From NCBI GenBank assembly GCA_036626215.1, contig JAZKSG010000025.1, positions 1 to 19,794 on the forward strand: DNA of 19,794 bases. The letters run 5' to 3'. Numbering within the stretch: the first letter of the stretch is position 1; the number at the start of each line of letters is the position of its first letter. Positions 7,400 to 14,935 of the stretch are shown here, piece after piece. The notes under the pieces are model-generated. The model was not told the origin of the DNA, made no database searches, and saw only the letters and a program-made list of their open reading frames with translations. The stretch comes from JAZKSG01 sp036626215. Lineage in GTDB: Archaea > Thermoplasmatota > E2 > DHVEG-1. The translations under genes and the position numbers were made by a program.

Positions 7400-8089
7400 T
7401 TAATTTTTTATGTTTTTAAAACCGAGATATATGGGGCTAAGGAAAACATAGAGTATATTTGCAATTAACAACGACCAGAGGGAAACAGAATCAAAATTTT
7501 TCCCTAAAATAATAGCGGAGAATACTAAAAATACTGCTATTCCACCTATTTTTTTATCAGGTTTTACAAAACTAAGGGGAGAAAGCATCGAAAAAGACAG
7601 TAACAATAACACAGCTATAAGAACATAAAAACCCAGGTTTAGATAGACAAACAACATAATTATCATAGCTGCTGACGAAATGGGTAGACCAGTGAAATAT
7701 CCTTCTTGTTTCATCAGATTATAAGAAGATAAACGTAGCAAACCAGATATAAAGAAAAATGTTAAAACAGCTACCAGCAAAATATGACATTTTAGACAGC
7801 CCATAAAAATGTCCTGTATAAAAAGGTAAACAAAAAAAACTGGGGCAACAGCAAAACAGATTAAATCACTCATTGAATCTAAAAAAGCTCCTACTTCCCC
7901 GCTTTCAGTTTTTCCAGCGACCCATCCATCTAAACCATCTCCTAAAACTGCTAGTAAAATAAAAGAAAAAGACAGGTGGAATTCACCAATATACGCCAAA
8001 AAGATTGAGGTGAAACCTAAAATTGAGTTGATTAGGGTTATTAAATCTGGGATTCTAAAGAAGCTAATCATAGATCTTGGCAACGTCAT
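7400..8089 (-). CDS. pssA: CDP-archaeol (CDP-diacylglycerol) serine transferase
   Basis: This 229-residue CDP-alcohol phosphatidyltransferase has several membrane segments. Its active-site motif reads DGLDGWVAGKTESGEVGAFL then DSMSD, with acids D51, D54, D71 and D75 in the family pattern. The residue after Ala58, normally Arg, is Gly59, which is unusual. The family condenses CDP-activated lipid with serine; in archaea the product is archaetidylserine. Two starts are possible. The ATG at 8089 overlaps psd by 26 bases with AGGAG just upstream. The ATG at 8071 (MISFFRIPDLITLIN) overlaps the psd stop within ATGATTAG and matches family N-termini well. It is translationally coupled to psd, whose enzyme uses its product. 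Confidence 0.87.
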   Translation of the reverse strand: MTLPRSMISFFRIPDLITLINSILGFTSIFLAYIGEFHLSFSFILLAVLGDGLDGWVAGKTESGEVGAFLDSMSDLICFAVAPVFFVYLFIQDIFMGCLKCHILLVAVLTFFFISGLLRLSSYNLMKQEGYFTGLPISSAAMIIMLFVYLNLGFYVLIAVLLLLSFSMLSPLSFVKPDKKIGGIAVFLVFSAIILGKNFDSVSLWSLLIANILYVFLSPIYLGFKNIKN

Positions 8090-8708
8090 CCACTCCTGCC
8101 TTAACTCTATAATTTTTCTCGACGAACAATTTCTCTATTTTTTTTGAAGGTAAATAAAGATCTACACGGGATCCAAAACGTATAATACCTATCCTTTCCC
8201 CTTTCTCAACTTTATCTCCTTCTTGAACATATGATACAATCCGTCTAGCGAGTGTTCCAGCTATTTGAACCAGCTTTATCATACCTATATGGGTATCTAT
8301 TTTAATTATCACTCTCTCGTTTCTACTGGATTCTTTTTTAAAAGCAGGAAGATATCCACCGGAGACATGTTTTATTTCTTTTACTACACCGCTGAGAGGC
8401 ATACGGTTAACATGGACATCAAAAATGTTCATAAAAGTAGAAATCCTGATATATTCTTCCTGATCATTAATTTTTTTAATCTCCTGTATTTTTCCGTCGG
8501 CAGCAGATACTATATACTCACCAATAGCTCTAGTTGGATCACGGAAAAAAACAACTAGAGAAAAAGTAAGTAACCAAAACAAAACAGTAAAAAACAACAA
8601 TACAAAAGAGATAATAAAAACAAAAGAGATTACAGTTAGAAATGTAAAAACTATCGATAAAATCAAAGGTAAAAGAACCCATTTTTTACATCCTTCAGCT
8701 AATTTCAT
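8064..8708 (-). CDS. psd: archaetidylserine/phosphatidylserine decarboxylase
   Basis: This 214-residue short-form decarboxylase proenzyme converts the serine headgroup to ethanolamine at the membrane. An N-terminal hydrophobic pair (about 10-54) precedes FFRDPTR (54-60), SAADGKI (68-74), FMNIFDVHVNRMP (92-104) and QIAGTLARRIV (148-158). The self-cleavage site RFGSRVDLYLP (177-187) would convert Ser180 into the pyruvoyl cofactor, giving a long beta chain and an alpha chain of about 35 residues. The motif order and length match archaeal and short bacterial Psd. It starts 7 bases after the artA stop, with AGGGGA upstream of the ATG, and overlaps pssA, so the three genes are one operon. Confidence 0.93.
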   Translation of the reverse strand: MKLAEGCKKWVLLPLILSIVFTFLTVISFVFIISFVLLFFTVLFWLLTFSLVVFFRDPTRAIGEYIVSAADGKIQEIKKINDQEEYIRISTFMNIFDVHVNRMPLSGVVKEIKHVSGGYLPAFKKESSRNERVIIKIDTHIGMIKLVQIAGTLARRIVSYVQEGDKVEKGERIGIIRFGSRVDLYLPSKKIEKLFVEKNYRVKAGVDDVAKIYD

Positions 8709-8715
8709 TTTTATA

Positions 8716-9663
8716 CTATTTTTCCCCTAAAAAATGTTTTTTGATAAATCTTTCTAATGGACCATCTCGTTTATACAGATCTGTTAAACAAATAATTTCA
8801 TCAAATATTTCAGGTATAACTTTGGTTAAACCATATAGAATAATGATAAGAGCTATCAAAGAACCAATTTTTGCTATTACATTATGAGCAAGGTTGAAAT
8901 CAGCAATATTTTTAGCTAATAGAAAACCTACTAGAGCATTTCTTAGTAGATTCAATAGATAGATAGGCACTACCGTAATAAATCCCCCAATTAGTTTTCT
9001 TTTAATATCAACTTTTTCCAAAGCACCAATCATACCTATGAAAAGAACCATAGACTGCATAGCGGTACAAGCAAATATTATAGAGACCACATATCTACCC
9101 TTATAAAAAATATTGGTACCTTCCACTGATACATCTCCAATAATACTGTTTAGAAGTAAGCTACTTTGGTTAGCAACAATCTCTATCAGGAAAGGACCAA
9201 GAGGAGTTTTCTCAACCCCGAAATAGATTAATCCCGCTATAGCAGAAGCTCCAGCTATCCAGTTAAGACACCCTATATAATCATCTTTTTTTATTGATAT
9301 CCATTCCTGATATGCAAGATAAAACAATACGTATACACCTATAATACAGACGGTAGCATTAAAAACATCTCCTCCTTCACCAAAATACAAGGATTTGGGC
9401 TGAGTAGACCAAAAAAAAGCAAAAATAATCCACCCATATATTTTGAAAGTACTGCCAGTATTTTTTTGTTTTAAAAAAGATCTTATGAACCCTATAGATA
9501 ATAGAATAAGACCTAAAAATAAGGGGATATAAATCAAAATATCAACTGTCTCGGGAGCAGGATATGGATAAAACAGGTAGCCAAATAAGATAAGCAAAGT
9601 TGGTAGAACAAGGAAATATAAAACACTTTGTTTATCCGCTGATCTCTTTCTTATAGACTCCAT
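8716..9663 (-). CDS. artA: archaeosortase (ArtA-like) transpeptidase
   Basis: This 315-residue protein has about eight membrane segments. It carries the three exosortase/archaeosortase signatures in order: IFACTAMQS with Cys199, LNLLRNALV with Arg241, and FNLAHNVIAKIGS with His260. The Cys-Arg spacing of 42 is close to that of the Haloferax enzyme. The N-terminal half, with YVLFYLAYQEWIS (111-123) and NWIAGASAIAGLIY (134-147), resembles ArtA (PGF-CTERM type) more than the shorter variants. Such enzymes cut a C-terminal tripartite signal on secreted surface proteins and are linked to attaching them to a lipid. It heads the artA-psd-pssA operon. A TATA box at 9693-9704 gives a leader of only about 10 bases. 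Subtype assignment is an inference; family membership is firm. Confidence 0.88.
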   Translation of the reverse strand: MESIRKRSADKQSVLYFLVLPTLLILFGYLFYPYPAPETVDILIYIPLFLGLILLSIGFIRSFLKQKNTGSTFKIYGWIIFAFFWSTQPKSLYFGEGGDVFNATVCIIGVYVLFYLAYQEWISIKKDDYIGCLNWIAGASAIAGLIYFGVEKTPLGPFLIEIVANQSSLLLNSIIGDVSVEGTNIFYKGRYVVSIIFACTAMQSMVLFIGMIGALEKVDIKRKLIGGFITVVPIYLLNLLRNALVGFLLAKNIADFNLAHNVIAKIGSLIALIIILYGLTKVIPEIFDEIICLTDLYKRDGPLERFIKKHFLGEK

Positions 9664-9692
9664 AATGTTGAATTTCTGAAATGTCTAGATTG

Positions 9693-9704
9693 TTTAATAT
9701 ATTT
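9693..9704 (-). promoter_or_regulatory. TATA box of the artA-psd-pssA operon
   Basis: Read on the minus strand the box is AAATATATTAAA, centred about 35 bases before the artA ATG (9663). Transcription should begin some 10 bases upstream of the start codon. No Shine-Dalgarno is present, in contrast to the mrp/mbh operon next door. Confidence 0.5.
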
Positions 9705-9758
9705 GTTATATTTTTTCAAAAAAACAAAAAATCTTCAATGAATCTTTGATGAGTAGTT

Positions 9759-9790
9759 AAAAAAGTAGTTTAAAAAAAAGAGAAAAATTG
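9759..9790 (-). terminator. oligo-T terminator of the mrp/mbh-like operon
   Basis: Downstream of the last operon gene the minus strand reads a T5 tract, then T8 (9772-9779), then T6 (9759-9764). The run of T tracts, 20-50 bases after the NuoH-like stop, is what archaeal RNA polymerase usually terminates on. It marks the end of the operon, with artA starting from its own promoter beyond it. Confidence 0.5.
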
Positions 9791-9809
9791 GTAAAAACTT
9801 TTAGCAAAC

Positions 9810-10892
9810 TTAGATCAGACCTAAAAGTTCGATAACTCGAGGCCATCCCAACCCGGTTGAAGACAGAGTAGCGGTATCCCACATCACAAATATCAGACCA
9901 ACAAGAGCTATCAATGTAATAGGTACCCAGTAGGTATATACTATTTGATCTATCTTCAATCGAGCTACAGCTACTCTTATCAGAGTAACAGAAAATAGTA
10001 TCACCAAGAATACTTTTAGTAGAAAGAATAACACGTCAACAGAAGCCGCTATAATTCCATTTAAACCAAACAATGGAGATAAATTAAACGGGAAAAACAA
10101 CGCTACTATTAATGAAGCCATCACCACGGTTTTAACGCCATCAGCTAAGTAGAACATACCTAAGTTTCTACCTGAGTATTCAACCATTACCCCTTCTGCG
10201 ATTTCTGTTTCTGCCTCCGGGGTATCAAAAGGAATCTTAGATAACTCAGCAGGTGTAACCAATATCAATGCAAACAATAGTATCAAGAAACCTATGAAAC
10301 CAAGCGGACCAACTACCGTCCAAATTGGAGCAGCCGAGGAAATGGTTGCAAAAGAAAACACGTTGGATAAATTTACTTCAAGACTTAGACGCCAAGCAAC
10401 TGTCACCGCTATAATAGCCAAAGGAAACTCATATGCTATCATAGTAGCCATTTCTCTCTGCGCACCAACAGTGGCATATGGAGAACCAGATGCAAAACCA
10501 CCGATGATTAAACCCAGAGCAGGTATCATCAGAAGATACAATATAAGTATGAGATCTCCTCCGAAACCTACAAGAGGCGCTAAGCCACCGTTTGGCTGAG
10601 GGACAATGGGTAAATAAAGAAGAATCGATATCGCTCCAGATAACGCCACTAATGGGGCAAGATTAAAAACCCAGGGTATAGCATTCTCAGGTACTATGTT
10701 TTCCTTGGTAAACAGTTTAACTACGTCTAGGAACGGTTGTTTTATCGGGGGGCCTACTCTACCCTGCATATGCGCCGCAAGTTTACGGTCTATACCTTTG
10801 AACAATAATCCAAAAATTACTCCGAAAGCGGCGAGCCCTATCGTCCCAAGTATTATCATTAACGCTGTTTGTAGTATTTCAACTAGTTCCAT
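9810..10892 (-). CDS. NuoH/MbhM-like membrane anchor subunit
   Basis: This 360-residue protein has eight or more membrane helices. It keeps the strongly conserved cytoplasmic-loop motifs of complex I NuoH and hydrogenase MbhM/EchB: DRKLAAHMQGRVGPP (35-49), GSPYATVGAQREMATMIAYE (136-155) and PFDTPEAETEIAEG (221-234) followed by VEYSGRN. In relatives these loops pack against the [4Fe-4S] small subunit (NuoB/MbhJ type) and couple electron transfer to ion pumping. It is the last gene of the ten-gene operon, 4 bases after the MbhI-like gene, with GGGGGTG embedded in that gene's last codons. No partner small or large subunit is found in the window. Retained loop motifs argue that such a partner is encoded elsewhere. 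Plain antiporters of the Mrp type have no NuoH. Confidence 0.92.
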   Translation of the reverse strand: MELVEILQTALMIILGTIGLAAFGVIFGLLFKGIDRKLAAHMQGRVGPPIKQPFLDVVKLFTKENIVPENAIPWVFNLAPLVALSGAISILLYLPIVPQPNGGLAPLVGFGGDLILILYLLMIPALGLIIGGFASGSPYATVGAQREMATMIAYEFPLAIIAVTVAWRLSLEVNLSNVFSFATISSAAPIWTVVGPLGFIGFLILLFALILVTPAELSKIPFDTPEAETEIAEGVMVEYSGRNLGMFYLADGVKTVVMASLIVALFFPFNLSPLFGLNGIIAASVDVLFFLLKVFLVILFSVTLIRVAVARLKIDQIVYTYWVPITLIALVGLIFVMWDTATLSSTGLGWPRVIELLGLI

Positions 10893-10896
10893 AGCT

Positions 10897-11253
10897 CTAC
10901 AACACCCCCAGTATTATGAAGAATACAGCCATGATTATCACAAACCATAATATGTAGTCGTTCACTATGCCTGTATGAAACTTTTCTAATGCTTTGTAAA
11001 CCCATTTAAGTGACTCTGTGAAACCCCAGAACAAGTTTTGTCCTTTGACATGCATCTGCTCTTTTTCGTACTCAGGGTTTCCTGATAAAAATGACTGGGT
11101 TTGATCTGTATCTTTTTTATATTCTTTGTTGCCATAACCTCGAACTATGTACGCGATGAGTAAAGCCACTACAACTCCAGTAACCCATACTAATGGATTC
11201 CAGAAACCACTACCAGTTTCTAGTGTTTCAAGAAATGCTTCAAAAGGCAACAT
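10897..11253 (-). CDS. MbhI-like linker subunit
   Basis: This is about 118 residues with one hydrophobic segment near each end (about 19-37 and 99-117) and a soluble middle containing SGNPEYEKEQMHVKGQNLFW and KFHTGIVNDYILWF. This layout and position, between the MrpD/MbhH-like subunit and the NuoH-like subunit, correspond to MbhI, which bridges the ion-translocating and the electron-transfer membrane modules in archaeal Mbh. An in-frame ATG at 11301 would overlap mrpD by 44 bases. I choose 11253 because GGAGGAGGTG lies nine bases before it, at the very end of mrpD. The family call rests on context and a remembered motif, so it is less certain than that of its neighbours. Confidence 0.72.
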   Translation of the reverse strand: MLPFEAFLETLETGSGFWNPLVWVTGVVVALLIAYIVRGYGNKEYKKDTDQTQSFLSGNPEYEKEQMHVKGQNLFWGFTESLKWVYKALEKFHTGIVNDYILWFVIIMAVFFIILGVL

Positions 11254-11257
11254 TTTT

Positions 11258-12865
11258 TTATACACCTCCTCCTGAGGTAATCCAGCTAAGATATTCACCA
11301 TGGTTTATTAATGCATCAGCCGCTGGTTCTATTATGTTATTAAGTACTACTTCAGGAAATAAACCAAAGAATATTATGATACCTGCTACAACAGCCATAG
11401 CCGCCAACATACTTTTTGGAGCCTCCTTGGTTTTTTCTAAAGATGGAATTTTTGGACCAAGAAATATAGAGTGAAACACTTTTACAAAAGTCGCAAGAAG
11501 TAGTATACTTCCCAATATGGCAGCTATCGCAAGAATAGGATTGATAGCATAAACCGATTCATAAATCAGAAGTTTTGATGCAAAACCATTCATAGGGGGC
11601 ATACCTGAAACAGCGAGTAAACCAATGATGAAAAACACAGTTGTATATTTCATATTACGAGCTAACCCCCCTAGCTTATTCAAAGAAGTTTCTCTTGTTG
11701 TATAATATATGGCTCCCGCTATCAAAAACAGTAAACCAATATCTAATGCATCGTTAAAAATGTGAAATAATCCACCTTGAAGAGCTTTTTCTCCAGTCTG
11801 TGTTAAAACAGTTATTCCAGCAGTTGTACCAATATTGGATAAAGAAGCCCCTACAGCTAGAAACATATAACCTATTTCTGCAAGAGCAGCAAAAGCAATC
11901 ATTCGTTTTAAATCGTTTTGTTTAACCGCCATCAACACCCCAATAATTATAGTAAACAACGCTAACAATACTATGAGTCCATATAACACCTGACTCAAAT
12001 CTATTGAAATTTTTCCTATAATTTCACTTAGCTGAGAGCCATAAAGCGTAAAAATCATACGGAACACACCATAAAGACTTGCCTGAGTAGCCACAACCAA
12101 CATAACACTTACAGAAGAAGGCGCTCTTCCATATGCATCAGGTAGCCACATATGCATAGGTACAAGCCCTGCTTTCATTGCAAGAGCAGCAAAAATCAGA
12201 ACTAACGCCATTTTATCAAGAAAACCAAAAGTTATCGAGTCAGCTAACACCGCTATATTTAAAGCGTTGTACTGTCCATACATGATACCTACTGCGAAAA
12301 GGAAACATAGAGCTCCAACTGTACTCACAATGATATATTTCAAAGCTGCATCTATAGACTTTCCTTTGTTAGTCCAAAATGCAATCAAAGCACAGGAGGA
12401 AATAGATGTTATTTCAAGGAATACAAAAAAGTTAAACATATCTCCTGTTAAAACCATTCCAAGCATACCTGCCGTCATCAACAACATCAAAGTATAGTAT
12501 TTGTCAAGACCTGTCTGTTTCTCCATGAACCCCCAAGAGTATAGCACTGCCACCGATGCTATGATAGTCACAATAATAGCCATGAATGCACTAATGCCAT
12601 CTACCTCAAACAATATACGTACTACCGGCGAGGAAGGATTTTTTGCGCCAAAAACATAGGTATGGATGCCATTTGTAAAAACATCATGAGACAGTAGAAA
12701 AACGATGAAACTGTTAAATAACAGCAATATTAAAACGAAAACATTTCTAACTTTATCATTTATAAAACTAACCAACGGAGTGAGAAACGCACCTAATAAT
12801 GGTACTGCTACCACCAAGGCAGGTGAATGATCAACCATCAACTGAATAAACTGTTCAAAATTCAT
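11258..12865 (-). CDS. mrpD: MrpD/MbhH-type ND5-like ion-translocating subunit
   Basis: This 535-residue protein has about 14 membrane helices and is the only large antiporter-like subunit here. Ion-path residues visible are Glu151 in FFVFLEITSISS, Lys231 in FAALAMKAGLVPMHMWLPDA, Lys320 in QNDLKRMIAFAALAEIGYM, and Lys431 in PPMNGFASKLL. In the broken central helix, the usual H-x3-H-x3-K pattern reads FHIFNDALDIGLLF: the first His is kept (368), but the second is Asp372 and the Lys is Ile376, next to Asp375. Known homologues move H+ and/or Na+ coupled to the complex. The ATG overlaps the mrpC stop as ATGA, with GGAGGTGA upstream. Its own last codons (GGA GGA GGT G) form the next gene's ribosome-binding site. 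Confidence 0.93.
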   Translation of the reverse strand: MNFEQFIQLMVDHSPALVVAVPLLGAFLTPLVSFINDKVRNVFVLILLLFNSFIVFLLSHDVFTNGIHTYVFGAKNPSSPVVRILFEVDGISAFMAIIVTIIASVAVLYSWGFMEKQTGLDKYYTLMLLMTAGMLGMVLTGDMFNFFVFLEITSISSCALIAFWTNKGKSIDAALKYIIVSTVGALCFLFAVGIMYGQYNALNIAVLADSITFGFLDKMALVLIFAALAMKAGLVPMHMWLPDAYGRAPSSVSVMLVVATQASLYGVFRMIFTLYGSQLSEIIGKISIDLSQVLYGLIVLLALFTIIIGVLMAVKQNDLKRMIAFAALAEIGYMFLAVGASLSNIGTTAGITVLTQTGEKALQGGLFHIFNDALDIGLLFLIAGAIYYTTRETSLNKLGGLARNMKYTTVFFIIGLLAVSGMPPMNGFASKLLIYESVYAINPILAIAAILGSILLLATFVKVFHSIFLGPKIPSLEKTKEAPKSMLAAMAVVAGIIIFFGLFPEVVLNNIIEPAADALINHGEYLSWITSGGGV

Positions 12866-13224
12866 TCTTTTTCACCTCCAAGTTTTGTAGCATCAAGAGT
12901 ATCGTAATGTCGATAAAGATGTATAACCAAAGAAAGCATCAAAGCCAAAACAGCAACACCTATAACAATACTTGTAAGTGTCAAAGCCTGAGGGACAGGA
13001 CTAGACATAACCCCTTCAGGGTTAGGATTACTAGTAAAAATAGGTGCAAGACTACCTTTCCTAAAACCAAGAGTTATAAGAAACAAGTTTACTCCACATT
13101 CAAGAATGGTAACTCCAATAACAATCTTGATAAGGTTTTTCCTTAAAATAATCGTATACAAGCCAATTATAACCAATGCCGCAACCGCAATAAAAGGAAT
13201 GTTATAAATACCATTTTCAATCAT
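12862..13224 (-). CDS. mrpC: MrpC/MbhG (NuoK-like) subunit
   Basis: This 120-residue protein has three membrane helices, as in NuoK, MrpC and MbhG. It contains VTILECGVNLFLITLG (38-53, with the membrane Glu42) and SSPVPQALTLTSIVIGVAVL, the family signature before the third helix. In Mrp and Mbh complexes this subunit forms part of the ion pathway between the MrpD-like subunit and the small MrpA-C-terminal-like parts. Start and stop both overlap neighbours in ATGA form. GGAGGT precedes the start, encoded in the end of mrpB, and its own GGA GGT codons serve mrpD. Confidence 0.93.
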   Translation of the reverse strand: MIENGIYNIPFIAVAALVIIGLYTIILRKNLIKIVIGVTILECGVNLFLITLGFRKGSLAPIFTSNPNPEGVMSSPVPQALTLTSIVIGVAVLALMLSLVIHLYRHYDTLDATKLGGEKE

Positions 13225-13700
13225 CTTTTTACCTCCTTACTGCTGTCACGTGTAGCATAAGCCATCACAAGTACAATAGCAAACAAACCCGCTATAACTT
13301 TTAAACCAACAGCAAAATTCATCAATGGAATAACTCCACCTGTGTTGAAATTAGCAGCCGTAGAAAGTCTCTCTGGGATTTCACCAAATATAGAGCTCCC
13401 TGTCAAAAAATTTTTGAAAAAAACTCCTCCGACAAACAAACCAGATAAAGCAAGAAGAATAAAACCTAAAGCCCCTATGCTTTCAAAAGCTGAAAGATGT
13501 TTCTTTTTAACCTTATTAAGCACCCATGGAGAACCATGAGCTATCAACAACATAGCAAGAGCTGAAGCAACTACAGCTCCACCCTGGAAGCCTCCACCAG
13601 GTGTAAGGTGACCATGAGCAATAATATACAAGCCAAATATAAGAGTAAAAGGAAAAGCAATATTTGCAATGGTTTTCACAATTTTAGACATACCTGTCAT
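13221..13700 (-). CDS. mrpB: MrpB/MbhF subunit
   Basis: This 159-residue membrane protein has about four helices. The hallmark GHLTPGGGFQGGAVVASA (30-47) and the late NFAVGLKVIAGLFAIVLVMA are typical of the MnhB/MrpB domain, which in several bacteria is fused to MrpA. It is a full-length stand-alone subunit, as in Mbh (MbhF). It overlaps both neighbours by ATGA. AGGAGG, coding Arg-Arg at the end of mbhE, precedes its start. Confidence 0.93.
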   Translation of the reverse strand: MTGMSKIVKTIANIAFPFTLIFGLYIIAHGHLTPGGGFQGGAVVASALAMLLIAHGSPWVLNKVKKKHLSAFESIGALGFILLALSGLFVGGVFFKNFLTGSSIFGEIPERLSTAANFNTGGVIPLMNFAVGLKVIAGLFAIVLVMAYATRDSSKEVKR

Positions 13701-13969
13701 TTTTTAAACCTCCTGAAAATCATGATAACACCTGCAACAGCGGTAAACAGAACTGTGGCTTCACCTAGAGTATCAAAACCTCTGTAGTCGAATACAACAC
13801 CAGTTACACCATTATTGGCACCGGTTTCACTCTGGGTGTTGTCAATTATTTGCTGATCCATGCTGACTTCATCTGGCATACCAAAAGGATGCATCATCAA
13901 CCCCACGAAGACAAAGAAAACTGTTATTATAGCCAGGAATAAAACAGCGGCCGTATCTCTGAGTTCCAT
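13697..13969 (-). CDS. MbhE-like subunit (MrpA C-terminal type)
   Basis: This is 90 residues with an N-terminal helix, an outer loop, and a second helix. VTGVVFDYRGFDTLGEATVL (55-74) is the signature of the domain that forms the extreme C-terminal part of bacterial MrpA and the separate MbhE of archaeal hydrogenases. Its separate existence, together with mbhD and without a MrpA N-terminal ND5-like part, marks the operon as Mbh-like rather than classical Mrp. It starts 5 bases after mbhD, with GGAGGAGGTG upstream. Confidence 0.88.
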   Translation of the reverse strand: MELRDTAAVLFLAIITVFFVFVGLMMHPFGMPDEVSMDQQIIDNTQSETGANNGVTGVVFDYRGFDTLGEATVLFTAVAGVIMIFRRFKK

Positions 13970-13974
13970 ATTTT

Positions 13975-14238
13975 TTACACCTCCTCCTCAATCCTTTTAG
14001 TTGCCCTTATAGCTATTATCAAAATAGCTGTGGTAAGACATGCACCTACACCAGCTTCAGCGATAGCTACATCAGGCGCCTGAAGAATATAGAATTCTAA
14101 AGACAAAAGAAGGCTCATAGCTGCAACTGCTATAGCTGATGCAATCAAATCTCTCAACAAAACTGCTACAACCGCAGCTGCTACCACCAGTATGGGAACA
14201 ACAATATGAATAAGGTTAATCAAAATTTGTTCATCCAT
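13975..14238 (-). CDS. MbhD-like subunit (DUF4040 type)
   Basis: This is 87 residues with three helices. The motif FYILQAPDVAIAEAGVGACL (49-68), with LRDLIASAIAVA before it, is characteristic of the DUF4040/MbhD domain, which corresponds to part of the MrpA C-terminal region. The Glu of AEAGVG sits in a membrane helix and is likely on the ion path. It lies 2 bases after mrpG. The GAG GAG GTG codons at its end form the ribosome-binding site for mbhE. Confidence 0.9.
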   Translation of the reverse strand: MDEQILINLIHIVVPILVVAAAVVAVLLRDLIASAIAVAAMSLLLSLEFYILQAPDVAIAEAGVGACLTTAILIIAIRATKRIEEEV

Positions 14239-14240
14239 CT

Positions 14241-14660
14241 CTATTCTTCCTCCTCTTCATTTTCTGAATTTTTTTCTTGATCATCTTCACTTTTTTTATC
14301 TTTGGTTTCAGCTTTTTCCTCTTCTAAATCATCTACTACAGACTGAACTGGTTTAACACCACTTTTATGAGCAGCACGTGCTATAGCATGCGCACCAGTT
14401 GGATTAGTGAGAAGGATAGCCAACAATGCAGCGGCGGCATGTATTGTTAAAACTGAGCCACCGACATCTCCAAAGTACCATGTTTTAAGACCTAAAAGAA
14501 TTACAGATCCAATGATAAAAATCGAACCGAAAGTAGTACATTTTGTCCCAGCATGAAGACGGGTATAAACATCAGGAAAACGAAGTATACCTACAGCTGC
14601 CAAAAGATTGAAAAAAACCCCTATAACGAGTAAAACATAAATTATAATCTCTGTTATCAT
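14241..14660 (-). CDS. mrpG: MrpG/MbhC subunit with long acidic tail
   Basis: This 139-residue protein has three helices in its first 85 residues, with the MrpG signature GILRFPDVYTRLHAGTK (24-40) and LLTNPTGAHAIARAA. From about residue 100 to the end it continues as a charged tail rich in Glu, Asp and Lys that closes with NEEEEE. The tail is longer and more acidic than expected for a family that usually ends shortly after the third helix, and should lie in the cytoplasm. The GAG GAG GAA codons of the tail also act as ribosome-binding site for mbhD. Gaps to both neighbours are 2 bases. Confidence 0.9.
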   Translation of the reverse strand: MITEIIIYVLLVIGVFFNLLAAVGILRFPDVYTRLHAGTKCTTFGSIFIIGSVILLGLKTWYFGDVGGSVLTIHAAAALLAILLTNPTGAHAIARAAHKSGVKPVQSVVDDLEEEKAETKDKKSEDDQEKNSENEEEEE

Positions 14661-14662
14661 AA

Positions 14663-14935
14663 CTATAGTTCACCTCCTTCAAGGTATCTAGCTATAAACA
14701 ATGTTGAAATAAATGACAACAACGCATAAACTATGGCGACATCAATATAAATTATCGATCCTGCAGCTAAACCAAATATTACAAGACTTACGATTACAAT
14801 CGTATTTATTGTATCCAAACCTACTACTCTATCCGGCGCTGTAGGTCCTTTTATCACCCTAATCAAAGCTATAACTATGCAAAGAAGTAACACCCCTAAC
14901 ACTATCAGATATGTAGGATCAAACATCTCTATCAT
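14663..14935 (-). CDS. mrpF: MrpF/MbhB subunit
   Basis: This is 90 residues with three helices. IKGPTAPDRVVGLDTINT (28-45) and YIDVAIVYALLSFISTLFIA are the MrpF signatures. The ATG overlaps the mrpE stop (ATGA) with GGAGG upstream. The terminal GGA GGT GAA codons supply the ribosome-binding site for mrpG. It is an essential small subunit in both Mrp and Mbh assemblies. Confidence 0.93.
   Translation of the reverse strand: MIEMFDPTYLIVLGVLLLCIVIALIRVIKGPTAPDRVVGLDTINTIVIVSLVIFGLAAGSIIYIDVAIVYALLSFISTLFIARYLEGGEL

Noticed and set aside
9664..9809. Possible C/D box small RNA near TTTGATGAG between artA and the NuoH-like gene
   Set aside because: A C-box-like TGATGA is present, but no properly spaced CTGA D box or D'/C' pair follows; the stretch is better explained by oligo-T terminators and the artA promoter.
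11254..11301. Upstream ATG for the MbhI-like gene, overlapping mrpD by 44 bases
   Set aside because: The extra residues lie in the mrpD C-terminal codons, and the strong GGAGGAGGTG site is correctly spaced only for the ATG at 11253.
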